A stretch of 64,000 bases of DNA from Gyrodactylus bullatarudis (Eukaryota; Platyhelminthes; Monogenea; Gyrodactylidea; Gyrodactylidae): assembly GCA_012064415.1 (NCBI GenBank), contig SSNU01000314.1, forward strand, positions 62,001 through 126,000, in the 5' to 3' direction. The translations under genes and the position numbers were made by a program. The notes beneath the pieces were generated by a model, which saw nothing but the letters and a program-made list of their open reading frames with translations, searched no databases and had not been told where the DNA came from. Positions 22,559 to 37,500 of this stretch are shown in pieces. Within the stretch, counting starts at the first letter, position 1. Each line of letters opens with the position of its first letter.

Positions 22559-25500
22559 GTGAGTTCAACCCTCTTATTCATTTTGCAATCCTTCATAGAT
22601 GAGCTTAAGAACTTATTACTCATCTTTTTAAAAATTTTGAAATTGAATAGTCATATTTATCGGATCAGATCATAGCACATTTTTGAAATACTGTTTATTT
22701 CTTTTGTTATTATGAATCTCGAAACTTTTATCCTGTATTGATCGAAAAAGATGATGAAAAGTGAGATTTACTTCTCTTCCCTGTCAAAACTTCCTTGATT
22801 ATTGATGGATTAATGTCCAAAACAATACAGTATATTTAATTATACCTTTTTGATGTAGCAAATTATGTTTCTCTTCTTTGGCCATTTTGAGGTTATTTCA
22901 ATTGACAAAATTTATAATTTTAAGGAATTTCAAAATATGATATAGCTATTTTCATTCGGTCTAAATGGTTTAATAGAACAGCTCATCTTCAAAGTTAGAA
23001 TGCAAAAATAAATGCACTTTACTGGCTTAATTTAGAAATAAGACACGAAAGAAAACGAAAAGAGACACAAAACATTTAGAAATAAGAAAAGTGATAACTT
23101 CTTTTTATGTTTCATTTTTTATATCAAGTCTCTAATAAGATACTAGATTTAGATTTCATTAATTTATTTATTTTGGCGAATAAAATGGATACACACCCAG
23201 TCTTATCTCTAAGGCAAAATGGGTGACATTTTTTGCATCGAATTAGAGATGATAGAAGAGTGAAGCACTCAACCCTAGTGGCCAAAATAAAAATGCTTCC
23301 ATGTTTTTATACGTCTGTAAATTTTAAGCTTCTGCATCGTCCTTCACCCAAATCTTGCTCTCGAAAAGTTCCGAAAATGTGTTACTCAAACGCTCTTTCC
23401 TTATTTTATCAACCTATAGAATTGGTAAAATCACCTTTTTCATGAGGAATATCATTTTTTACATGGTACTTTTAATTCAAGACCTTGTGAAGATCTAAAG
23501 GAATGGAAAACAGGGTATTTTAAATAGTGTAAACTCAGTTTGGTCAGTCTCTTGTGCTTATGCATTTTTTACGCCTGAGCAAGATCATCTCAATTTCTAC
23601 TAGTATCGATTGAAAATTGTTTTTTTCCATCAGAATTTTATTCATTTTTATAGTTCCCAATTCTAGTTCATTTGTGACCATCTCTTTTTATATAATAAAT
23701 AATTTTTATCGATACCTAGTTCTTATCCCTTCTCAAGCAATAATTCCCCCTCCCCACTATTATAGAGGTGTGTTACTAAAAGCTACTTAAAGAAGGCTGA
23801 TTATATATTAAAACAAATATTTGGGTTGTTTTGCTCAAATTCATGTTCCAGATTATTTTTTTCGTCACACAATTTAGCGGATTTTTAACCTTACCAAAAT
23901 AATTACGTTGATTCCCATTCTGAATTCTGTTTTGAAAGCCGACTTATCATTCAAAAGATAAAAAACGCTCTAATTACTGTATTTTTGAAATATTTGACTA
24001 AATTTTCAAAAAGTCATCCTTCTTTTACACATAATTTTGTAGCTTAATAAATTTCCTTTTAAAAATGATAGATGTAAAAAGTATTTCAAGCATCAATCAG
24101 TTCGCTCGAGAGAGTGGGACATGAAGGGTTTAAAAAATGGTTGGTTTCAGATTGAAATCACTCCTTTCAATTTGCTGATGAGAAAATGTTAAAGTTTGGA
24201 ACATGAAGGCTTGAAATACTAAAAACTGATAATTAATTGACCTCTCTATAATCTTTTCCACTTAAAAAATTCTGATAAAAAATTATGAATTCTAATTATT
24301 GATTTATTTTGCACTAACTAAGATAGGAAAGGGAATTTTACATTTCTTCCCTTTATACGCACTGTTTTTACTTCTTCTTCTTATTGAGTGTATTCCGAAT
24401 GCATTACGCGTACAGTTAAGCGTGGAGTTTTTAATATTTTCCTGGTGGAGTATATTGATTAGTTCTTTACTATAAAATTAAAAACATGATTCATTGTTTT
24501 TCAATTACTCCAACATTCACTCCTACGTATTCAATAAACAGTGTTTATGAACTGGAATTTGTATAATAATCTTGTTCTCTCTCTCTCTACTATTAAATTA
24601 CCATCACATAATCAATCAGTTCACACATTTTGCAATCAAGACTCTTTTAAGATGTTGTACCAAAAATTTATAGACCAATTTTAATAGGTTTTCTAGAAAT
24701 CTTGGTGAAAAAACTGAGATTTTTGTTAAAAGCATGAATTCACAACTTTATATCAACCATCTTTTGAACCCAAATCAGCAATCCATGACTCAATTCTTAC
24801 GGAGAGTCTTTTACGTTAAACTTAGTCTGGTAGACTTTATGATTATAGACGAATTATTATTTATGCGTCTTCAAAAAATATTAATGATTTACACTTTTTA
24901 TTTGAATTTTTAAATTCAGGTAAAATATATTGATTTTTGAAAAAATGATTTCAATTATAGTCAAGATTAAATTTCTTAAATAAGTAACTAAAATAGTTTT
25001 CTTTATTTTAGTGATGACTGTTGTCTAACATTTTTTCTGCAAGCCATGAGTTCTTTGTCAAGAAAGTTCTCCAATTTCTTTGAAGTATTTTCAAGTCTTG
25101 GTCTTATTGAATTACTCATGAAACATTTGACCCGAATCAAGCCAAAATTCGAGGGTCAAATGACGAAGGAATCCGCATTACAATTCACAGAAACTGAGAA
25201 AGAGTTTGTAACAAACTTGTTGTCATTCCTATCTATTTGCTTCAGAAATAGCCCTCAATTAAGTGAAATTTTTTGTAAACAAGGTAAGTCTTAAGGTGAG
25301 ATCGATAAAAAAACAACTGAATTTTATCGAATTGTTTCTTCAAAAAGGAGGCCATGAAATCCTTTTGCGACTTCTCTTTCTTACCTCTGTTGATACTGAG
25401 ATTGAGGTTAATGATGACCAGGTTAATTCAACCAACAACATAAAGGATACTAGCCAAAACCTTTTCTATTGGTCCAGCATTTTCGTTCGTGTTACCTTTG

Positions 25501-28500
25501 ATTTGATCAAATCATCAAATCTTCAATCACTTGTCAACCAACTGATGGCAATCTTCAAAGAAACCAACATCAACGTTCAGATTAGGGTAGATTTATTTCT
25601 CTATTTCTTGTTTTATAATCTCAATTATAATGCTTTTTCTATAGATTGTTGAGTCAATATTCCGTCTCATGAAAGAGTCCAAAAGGTTTCGAATGCAATT
25701 CCGAAAGGCCCAAGGCTTCCAAACCTTTATTCACATTCTGTCTGTCACATTTTCAAATTCAATGAAATCCATTTCCTTCCAAGACATGAATCAACAGAGT
25801 AGAAGTTCTCAGTTCAGCCTGGAATTAAACCTGCTCAGGGTATTATTCATAACCCTCAATGAGTCTATTCACAATGACTCGGCAAATAGCTGGTGTTTAA
25901 ATAATGAGGTGAGAGCTTCTACCTTTTTCTCTCTAGAATAATAATATTTGTATTCTAAAAAAATTGATACATTTTATTCTCTTTTCTCAGAGACGAAAAA
26001 AGTAATTTAATTTCTCGATATCGTTTTTTTAAATTTCCAAACAGTTGAATGGACTCTGCCAAGTTGTATGGAGACTAGCCAAGTTCACATTCTGGACTTG
26101 TGAAGCTATAGTCAATATGAAGATGAGAATTTAGGATTTTGACTTGGTTCTTGTTCCTTGAACAATTTCTATCACATACATTATTTTAGCTGCTCATTAT
26201 TATAATAATTATTCATTTAAAGCTCCGAAAATACTTCTTTTACCCCCCATTCGAAAGGAAATCAATAAATTTCCTAAAATACGTAAAGATTTAAGCTCTA
26301 TCCTTCGTCAAACTCGTGCTCTACTAATTAAAAGTTGATTTATTCCAATTTCTTTTTTAAATGTTTTTTTGAAAACTTACTTCCCAGTGTCATAAAGATA
26401 ACTTTAATCGAGTGATCATACCTATAGAATTCAAGTATGCAATCGCCTGAACTCAATCTGCTAAAGCTTCAAAGATAGCCTATTTTAAAAAAAAACGATT
26501 CATAAAAATAACTTATATTCTGTATTCTGTGGATAGCAGACTGGAATTTTTTACTAAAATTTTGAATAAATCAAGTTTTTCCCACACACACATCATCTGC
26601 AATGTATTCGGGGGTGGTACATGTTAAATTAGTTATGTAAATAGAATCCGAGGACTAATAATTTCTTGTTCCTTTGGTTACCAGTATCTAAAGAGAACAG
26701 AGATTGCACGTTAAAATTGATTTTCATTTCCTTCGTATTTTTGAAGAAAGGAAATTTTCATTTATTTTTATCTCATTATTAAATCTTTAAGCATAGATTT
26801 ATATTGATTCTTTGTTCTTGATACGCTTTCATTAGTATTATTTTATTATAATAATTAGTAATTAGAGACTCAAAAGATAATACCTTAAAATAATCTTTTA
26901 ATCCTTTCGGTGTCGAGACTATTTCACAATTTTTATAAAAACCAAAATTTAGTTATGAAGATACCAAGTTATTTGGCCAAAAATATTACTAATGCAAGTT
27001 CACATTGTGGGCTTCAATTTAAACTTTAATTGATTCAGAAACCTATCAAACTGGTAGAGTTATAAAGGTTTAAAAAATTGGAAAATGGACATATATGTCC
27101 ATCGGAACCGAAAGGGTTAAGATCTAAAAAAAATTGAAAAGAATTATTTTTCGATTTTAAAAACATCAAGATAATCCAAATTACTATCCATTAGGTTATT
27201 TTTAGCTTAGTAAATTGTTAGACAATGAAAACCATCTCTCTACATCAAAAAATGAGGATTTAATACATTGATATGAATGAAATTCCATACTTTAATACCT
27301 TACAACTTTGAACCCTGATGACATAGCAGAAAAAATGATGGTTTTAAATGGTTTTCAGCTGGTTAATATAAGCATTTTAATATTTTTTGAGGCTCTTATT
27401 ATTAATTACTATTTAAATAGAGTTATTAGCTTTAAAATGTTTGAGTTTCTGCCCTAGTTATCGTAATCATATGATCACGAAAATTATCAAACATCATATT
27501 AATTTGATAGATCATCCAGAATACTGTGTTTATTCTAAATGTGTATTGTATCAAAATTAACTATGAATCATGATTTATTAAAACCTTTTTTTCAATCACT
27601 CAAACTTTAATAACCAAAGACCAAAATTTTCTAGATTGGTCCTATCCGATTATCAAATGCAATCAAAACAGTCTGCAATGATAGGTCACATCCTAGAGAG
27701 GAAATCTTCTGTATAAACTTGACAAAGCTAAATGACATCAAGAAGGAAATTATTGAAAAATATTTCTCCTACAATTTGGAAAGTCTCCAGAACATCCTCC
27801 TAGATATCGAAGGAATATCTCTACCCAGTATCCCTCTGATAAGCGATGGTAATGAGTACAAGTCGATTATTTATTGCATATTTTTCGTCAAATTGTTATT
27901 CATCCTTAGCATAGAGGAGAATCTTGAGTGAGTACTGAGTTTAATATCTTTTTCATTTCTACATTTCTCCTGCATAAAACACTTTTGTGACTTGAAATAT
28001 GAATCGATATGTATATTTGGATTCCCTCTTTCTGTCTATAGTAACATGTCTCTTTTGAATATGATGCCTTATCTTTAAGCAAACTGACTCAAAGAGAATT
28101 CCTTGCTGCTGATAAGAAAGAAATTATATTTCATCTCTCTCTTTTTCTTCGATATCAACTCGTATGACTTTGTATCAAAGTATCTACAATGATTTAGATC
28201 TCCACCTCCCGTTTATAGACATGACTCTTTCATGCAAATGCTGAAACTAGTTGATATAATAATGAGAATTTACTAGTTTTACATAAATAGGTCTAGGACA
28301 GTCAGAAATAAAACCATCTTCTAATTATGAGAATGTCTAAAACTCTACAAGAATTAGTAAAACAAATTAAACTTGACTAAATAAATTATCACAAGAATAA
28401 CTCAATTGATATATTTTATTTCTAGCCTCAAATTTTGCGATTATAAATGTAATGGATTATTTATCACCGAGACAAGAAAATGTCTTTCACAAATATCGAA

Positions 28501-31500
28501 TTTCCAGCATACATTCAGCATAAACAGTCCAATTTGGGTGAATATCTTTCTCTGTCTAGCTAACCATATAAAATGCATCTTTCCCCTCATCAACATTGAC
28601 AAACATGTCCTCCTGGCCATTCAGAGTTATTCATTTGAAACATTAAAACTGCTCATTAACAATGATGAAAGGTAAATCATCTATATATATTTCAATTCTT
28701 TAGTATTTCGAAAGCAAATTAATTAATCCTTTCAAAATAAAAGTTTCCAACCTAACCATGATTACCAGTAGAAAAAGACAAATTTTCCCGAAAACTTTAT
28801 TACCCTAATTACCAGCCTTGTTCTCAGAATTAATTTCTGGGTATTTGCAAGGTGTTAGAAAATCTAATTTCCATGATGTGACAAGATCAATATAATCTCT
28901 GATTTTAGCTCATATTTCAAATGCATTATTTTTCTCAAATATCGATCTTTTAACCAATTTGAGTACAGTTGTCAACTTGATATTAAAATATTTTTCCCAA
29001 ATAAGGGGAATGATTGTAGTATGGTCTGTTTCCTCTTAAATGTACTTTTTATCTATCATTTTGCTTTCTATCGAATTAAATCCTTTTATTATGTTACAGA
29101 AATTTAAATCTCCTAAACTTGTCCGACGTTATAAGTCGTTTCCTGTCAAAGGAGGATACCGCTTACATTGATATTCTCAACAATCCTTCTTATCCGAATC
29201 ATGAGATTATCTCGGATATCTTCCACACAATATGCTCATTTAGTATAACTTCATCTCAATTCAATAATTACCTCCGTTTGGGAAATCAGAATCTCCAGAC
29301 TGAAGACAATTCATCCCTGATAACTCTGGGTGATATATCGGATGAGTTCATTGAAACTGTCAACAGCCAACTTCATTCATCTGATCTTAAATATTGTGAA
29401 AGTTTTAAATTCATTCTCAGCCAGCTTGGGGACTACAGACAGGATCATCCTCTCAGAAAAGAGTTTTATCGAATTGTATTCGCCGGTCAACAGTCCATTA
29501 AAAAGTATCGTAAAAAGGTTAGCTTTCATGAATAGCTTTGTTTAAAATACACCAATACATGTTTTTCAAATTTTGATTAGCTGACATCGAGAAAAATCCA
29601 GCATGTTCTCAAGATTCTTGAAAAACAACTAATAATTGGAAAGTTTAACAGGATAAGCTCTCCTCTTACGAGAAGCTCCTCATTCAATGGTCTTGAAGAT
29701 TTAAAAATGATATCTGACTCAATTCGAATTATTCCGGCCTATATAAACTTTGATACAGCTTCAACAGATTGTGGATATCTTTTTCTTCCTTCCATATCAC
29801 CTCAGCAACCCCAAACGGGAACACAGTCGAATAATCAAACTACAGAAAAGATTGACATGAATCTTTATGGTGGTGTTGGATTCGGAGAGCGAGTTTTCCC
29901 TCCAACAAACGGTTTTACTTACATGACTTGGATTTGCATCGAAAAGTTTGATAATAAGAATCCTTTGAAGTTATTAACCGTTATGAGAGGTGTTCAGGGT
30001 ATGAATGATCAAATGATTACGTTTTCAATTTACCTGACTCCCAATGGAAAGCAATTCGTAGTCGAGACACTATGTCATATCAAAAAGAATGAAGGTTAGT
30101 TTTTATTATCAGATGAGATAAAATTGTGAACATCAACTAAAAGTGATTACTATTTTCTGATAGTTTATGACCGAGATGAACTAAGTTTATCATCTCAGAT
30201 GGCTAGCGAACGGCCAATAGAAAAGAGTAGTACCAGGGCTATTTTCGACTATCTTGGAGATCCTGTTAAAGGATTTTCTTCTAAGCAAATTGAAATTTGG
30301 CCATTAAGAAGATGGCGACATATCGCTTTTGTCTTTAATAGAGCTGGTTTCATGAAACATTCCAGTTGCTCATTGTACATTGATGGACGGCCGATTGGAA
30401 CACAAAAACTCGATTACATCCAGACAACATCAGGTCTTATCATGGGCCAGAATGGTAATACACAAAAGATGAATACTACTCCAACAGCGGTCTGCGCATT
30501 TATCGGCTCATCAAGTTATGATAGGAAAAATTCAAGTCTCCATTGGAAGCAAGGCCCGTTTTACTTTGTTGAAGAACCTCTGCAATTTTCGCAAATTCTC
30601 ATCATATCCACTCTGGATCCTAATTTCTCGGGAAACTTTCAAAATTGTGCTATTTCTCCAGGTACGACTTTTCCGGCAATTTTAACTCAGCATCAAATGA
30701 CATTAAAAGATCTATGATTTGAGATTCATTCTTTTTCTAATTATAATTTTTTCGTACTTTTGCAGTTGACAATGAAAAACTTGCCCCCATCATAAGTGAG
30801 GATAAATTATCTTTCACGATAAATGCTAACACGAATACAACCATGACACTGGCCAAGATATCTCGTATTTACAATCAGACAGACGCCAAAATTTTAGCCA
30901 AACAAATCGGTCTCTCCTCCAAAGAGAATAGTACACCCATACAAATTCTTGTTAATTGTGCATCACACCTGAGTGGACCGGCCAGAACTATCGGCGCCAT
31001 TATGATTGGCCAGAATGTATCAAACTCAAAATTTTGTCAATCCTCGATAACTAGACATTTTTCTTTGGATTTAGTCTTATCATTCATTGCATCATCAGAG
31101 ACAACTAGTGAATTTGAGAATTCTCTTAGAATACTCAATTACCTTATACGAGAAGGAACCGGCAATTTCATCAAGGAAATACACAGACTTAACGGATTTC
31201 AAGTAAACTGATTTATTTACTTTTAACCATTCTTGATTGGCGTCATTATGATAAATTTGGACCAAAATCAACTTATAAATCTGTTCATAATATTTCTTTC
31301 GACTTTTAGATTCTCAAGGAATTAATAAAGAAGAAGCGTTACTTGTTAACTGAAAAAATATTCGAATTAATTGCTAAATTCTGCATTCTCCCACCCTGGT
31401 TCTCATCAGCCAATAGATTTGTAAATGAAACATTTTGTCCTCAACCAGTGCACTGGATTGAGCCAGATGGACAATGTCAGAATTCTATCGTGAGTAATTA

Positions 31501-34500
31501 TATCATGTGCCAGTTATTAAAATGATTATGAAATAATAAAATTATTGATTTTAAGATAATACACACACTCAAGGGAAGAAATGTACTCTTTATATAAAGC
31601 TTCTTTATTCTCATTTATAGACAATTTCAGTCAAATCAGAAATCTACTATCGTCAAGTGCCCGAGGGTTCAATAATCGATTCCAGTCCTGTTCATAACAG
31701 TCAAACATCAGCGATAAATCTCCCACCTTACTCAATTGATTACAACATACTCAAATATTCAAATAAAGTTTGTCTTTGCGCCTCTCTCATGGAGTGTATA
31801 AGAAAGATTGATTTTTTTTCTTTTCCATCCACAGTGCATCTTGAATATAGCTGCCTTTGAGGAAATTATGCTCGACTTTAGCATATGGATCAAATCATCA
31901 TCAGATCAAAATCAAGGGTCGACTACCTCCGGTGATGAGGTGAAAGATTCTCTTCTCTTTTTGAATTCCGTCCTTAAAGAATCATGCCAGCAAAAAGAGG
32001 AGGATGCCCATGATGAGATTGATTATAGGATTTTGATTTGTCTATTCAGACTACTCACTGAGATCCTTCACGAGTTCACCAAACTCCATACTCCCAATCT
32101 TGGATTGAATGTTAGCAATGTTTTATTTCTTTTGTTAAGTTTTTTCCATTCTTAATTCCTTTTAGTGTTTATTAAAACACAAAAAACAATATTTTTATCT
32201 TATCAATAATCACATGAATAATTTAGAAATATAATAGACGAAGAGTGAGCAATATGGTGTATACTTCATAAGAATTGGTGATTCGATCTAAACTCTCTTG
32301 AATTGAAAATGTAGGTTATTTACTTATGAGTAAGGTTCAAAATGCAGAAAACCTGCTCTAGATTAGTTGATTAAAAAATTTTAGGAATGTGATCTGATAA
32401 ATACAAAAAATCTATCATTGATTTCTTCTTCACTTTTACATTTGAATTTTATTCTCTCTCTAATAATGAATTATCTCATTGAATAGTTATATTTAATCAT
32501 TGAATTCCAGCTAAATGAATGTACCTCTATTTTCTTAGACTGGCCAAATCAATCCATTCCAGATAAACGAGGCCACTAATCAAAACTATGAAATGAGACA
32601 GCTGGGCATTCTAAAGAGAATAGTCAATGGCGAGTTCACATTGGAAACTTTGACCCGAATCAAGGATTTGATGTTGAAGAATGATTTCATCCTGAAGTTG
32701 ATCATTCGTCTGATTAAAGCAATCGATAAGCCATCAGAGAAAAATTTCCCAGAAATCGTTCAAGTCATTGATGCCTCTGTAGATTTATTGACATCCTTCC
32801 TTAATTGTTTCTACAGTAACGCAATCATAAAATCGTATTGTTACAAATACACACCTAAAATTGTCCAAGCTTTAATGCAGTTAGTTTCGAGTTGATTTAA
32901 TTAAATGTCATTATGAAACTAGAATATACGCTGATAAAAACTTAATTAACTTAACTTAAGAAATGTTGTTCTTGAGTTAATGTAATTAGATCTTTTCTTC
33001 TTTCCAGACTCTCTCAATTGTTAATATGGACATTACCAAAATCAGTAGATGATTCCGTTGAGGTAACATTGGAGAGTAAAACAGTCCTCAATCCAATTTT
33101 ATTGGACCGGTCGGCTAGTTCTCATATTAAAAAGTGTCTCCTGAAAGTCTATTTGAGGAATTCAATTTTTAAAATGATCAATTCCATAGCTATTTCATCG
33201 AATGATTACAATTTCAAGTTTGTTTAAATTATAATCATGTATCTACTTAAAAGTGTATTGGTGATTTTATATTTAGTTTCTTGTCTATTCTGAACAAAGT
33301 TTTTGGATTTGAATTTATCTTCTTCTTCATTCTTCCCGCTCACCAAATACACACAACAACCATATCTAACGCTGTACATTTTTGGCATTTACTCATAAGT
33401 AACTATCAACTTGATAACTCCTTCAATGGGATGCCCAGTCAAGGTAATGAAAATCAAGATGCTACTCCATCCGGTGATTCTAGAAAAGGCGAGGAATATT
33501 CTTCAGCTCTGAGTCAATTTCGTAAAAGCTTCAACACCAGTACATACTTTACATCAGTAAGAGTGGCGCCATATTCAAAAGGTAAATTCTCAATAATTTC
33601 GCATTTATCCCTCTCGCTGCCATGGCCAAATGATAATTTTTTCTATAATACAATTAGACTCTTTCAATCAATGTATTTGATTCAATATTTTTTTGACGGT
33701 TTACTCCCCCATAGTTTTATCGCTGAGCTCATATACGTCCGATCAGCACTCAAGATTAAGTTTCATAAGTAGGCTGTACAAACCAGGTTCGATACTTCCA
33801 TTTAAAGACAAGCCAAGAGTTTATGAATGCTGAATTTGAAAATAGTTGAATACCAACCTTTTGATCTCTGTTCAACAAAGTCAATACAAAACTTGATAGC
33901 TTTCACTTTTGTAATTTTGCACTATTTGGGGAGCTTTTATATCTGCGACTATTTTACAATTTGAGTTCCGTTCTCTCTCAACGGCTAATGGTTCACTAAA
34001 TGCATATTTTTATGAGATATTAACAGCTTGATTATTTCCTAAGCCTGACATTTTCCTAAAATTCTAAACTGATTTGTTAAAGTTTAATTTATTTAATCAT
34101 TATATCCCTAGTTCCGAACCAACTGACTGGTTGTACCAATGGATTCACTGTCCTCCTTAAAGCAGCTTCATCCAAATTAACTGGGAGTCATTTGGCAAGG
34201 TGTCATGAAATATTTTATTTTCTCATTGCAACCATGTTTGGAAAGCTTGTCTCAAAAGTCCCGGAAAATTGGGATGTGAGTTAATTTTTAAACTCATTCT
34301 CTTTTCTCAGATATTAATGCGTCAATATGACTTGTTCTACTTAATATTGTTTATTTCCCATAATTTCGACGCACGCCATGTCTGGCAAATGAATTGACTA
34401 AGATTAAGTCTGAGTAGCTAATATTGTAAAAATGAAATTATGTCTTATAAGTAAGTAAATTTTAGAAAAATATTAATGTATGGAAAAATAGACAAAAATT

Positions 34501-37500
34501 TACATGAGATAATACAGTGACAGTCTAGACTAGTTCAAATTAAATTGTTTTACGAATTTCTGTAATAATACCTCTTATAAATAAAACTTGTTTAAAGCTG
34601 AGTAAACAGATTTATTGAGTTTGTTTCAACCACCTTGTTTCGTATTCTCGAGCTGGCGCCAAAATTTTTCTTCAATGTTACTGCTTAATTTTTCCTCAGT
34701 TAAACCTAAACTAAAAAATTTGAGGTATAAAATTTGCATAAGATGTTCCACAACTAACAGCAAAGAGAACTTGATTGATTGAAGGGATTGCAAGAAAAAA
34801 ACGGTATGAGACCAAGTGTAAAGCGTGATATCCTGTATTTAGGTTATGAATTAGGATATTACAATATTTTCAAAATAGCTTAATCAAATATTCATGCTTA
34901 AACCGAGAAAAATTCATGTTCTGGTATACTAAAATCACATTTTACTTAAAATTTTTTGAAATTAACATTTTTTCTCTTCATGTAAAAAAGACTTAATTTT
35001 TACTATGAGTCCTATTTGAAGAGTCGCAAAAACGCTGATCGTATCATTTTTTGGAGTAAATTTCATTGAAAAAATTTTGGCGCCAATTCAAAAAATTTTT
35101 TCAATCGAGAATTTTAATGTCATAAAAGCACCATCTTTGATCATCTTCTAAATGAGATCAAGACTAGGTAAATTTGAATTCATCTAGTATGAATGTTCTT
35201 CAATCATAATTATATAGGAATTAAAGAAGTACCAATACATTATTGATATAAATGTATAAATGATATAAATATATTCTGAAATTATTTTTGCGAATAGATG
35301 AGCGATCCATCTAGTTGGTTGACTGAAATAAAGGTGAGGTCAGAGTTGTGAAACTGAATGTAGTACTTTATTTATGTTTAAACTACTTAAAAGTAGATCT
35401 ATGCAATAAACAAATAAATTTATTTTAGAAGGAATCAGATCATCTTTTTCGATTGATACCACAAAATCCAAATGACTCTCTAGACGATCGTTCCCCTGAA
35501 ACCCCAGAAACACTTCCTAATCAAGCATCTCGATTCGGTGCCTTTTTCGGAGGCTCTATGCGAAGAATGAACTATTCATTGAATTCTATTGACTCGCAAA
35601 AATACAATGGTAAATTTATGAGCTCAAATTCACAAGCACAAGAACCTTCCATTATTGTTCCAGAGATTGGAAGCATCTTACTTGTTCTTTTGAGAAATAT
35701 ATTTTTCTCCGATGATCAATCGTAAGTTTACAATTTCCTATTCAAAATTTATGCAGAAATTCAATTCTCTACTAAACACGAATTAAAATTTTTTGATGAA
35801 TCTTTAACTTTCTTTTTCTTAGTAAAATGTTACTGTTTAATTCAAATCTTGAAAGTAAGGGTAAGAACTGATTGTAACATTCATTCATTCCGCGTTTTCG
35901 GAGAAATGAAGAAATTATTAAAATCAAAAAAATAGAAATTTTTTTGTTTCAAAAGTTTTTAATAATCAGTGGTAAATTGGTGAGGATGGAAAATTTCTAT
36001 TGAATGATTTATTAAAGAAATTGTGTTAAACTGATAGATTCACGGTCTATTTCAGTCTTTCAGTTCGGGTTGTGAATAAGGTAGTATTACAAATTCAGAA
36101 AAATTGATGAAACTGGATTAAATTTTTGTTAATGACAACTTTTATGCAAATTTTCGTCATCTAGCAGTGGATTGTTGTTGGTATCTTTAAGAAAATATTT
36201 TAAATTGGTGAACAAATTCTAATTCTTAAACAAAAGTAGAATGAAAATAATCGTTTGTTTGAAATTCTAGAATTAGTTCAGAACTGGTTCTATTACGTTC
36301 CTAGTCTTACTTAAAAGTAATAGTGTTTTTTTAGGCATTATCTTTATATGTTATCGTGAATTTACCAAATAAATCTTACATAAAGATAAAAGTAAACAGA
36401 ATAGAAAATTATGAAAAACCAATGAATGGTGAGATTAAAAAATTATAATCTCCATGTTTCTAACTTGGGGACAGCTGTAGTTCTTATGGACGGTCTAAAA
36501 GTAGGTTTAATAAAACCAGTATTTTTACAACGCCTCTTACAGACGTCTTAAAACCAGTCATTAAACTTTTTACTACAATTGTCCACCAGCTTTGGCATAT
36601 GGGAAAGGGCACACCCCACCTTTCCAAGAAAAAAAAATTTTTTTCTTCTGACACATACTTTTTAGTAGGTCTATAAGTTATTTGAAATTTTTTTTGAGAT
36701 TTTCATATCATTTTGTAGGAAATTGAATTCTGATCAGTTTGATATACAGTTTCAGTTTCAAATTGTTTATGGTGGTGGTGTAAACATCACAAGAAAAGCT
36801 TTTCATAATTTTCTATTAAATTTTGTACTTACGAGTTTTTATTCAAGTATGATATTTACACGTTAAACGAATTACAATTACGAATTATGCCTGTGTGGCG
36901 TAGTGGTATCTCTCTCACCTCTCATTCGGACCCCATTACTCTCGGTCCCAGGTTCAAACGCTCCCACACCGGGTACATTAAACACTCTTTCTCTAATCTC
37001 TGATTTGAACAATCTTTATAATTCTGTAAATAAAAATGTTCGATTTCGAAAAAAATAATAATAATTAGAGACCACAACGTATTTTATACATTTTTTCACA
37101 TTGTACATTGTACACTTCACTCATGGTATGACTAATGTAGAAAATCGATAATGATTTCTTCCTGATTAATCCTATCTTTCCACTATTACAAATCTGAGGA
37201 CCACAAACTTTAATTAGCCATAACTTTGTTATAGATAGAGTTAAGAACACAATTTTTTCGGCAAAATAATTCTGAAGAGGTTTTTAAAATTTAATACTCA
37301 AAACACTTATAGAAGGTTGTTAAAAACTCACGAAAAAAATTTATACTTTTTTTATCATTATTTTATTTTAATTTGTATAAGAGGATTTAAAAATAAGTTC
37401 TATCAATTTTAAATATCAATAAAATTTTATGAATTCTTAATCATGATCCCCATGAAACTCTTACTAAAATCTATTAACCATTTTAAAAAATTTTCTCTTG

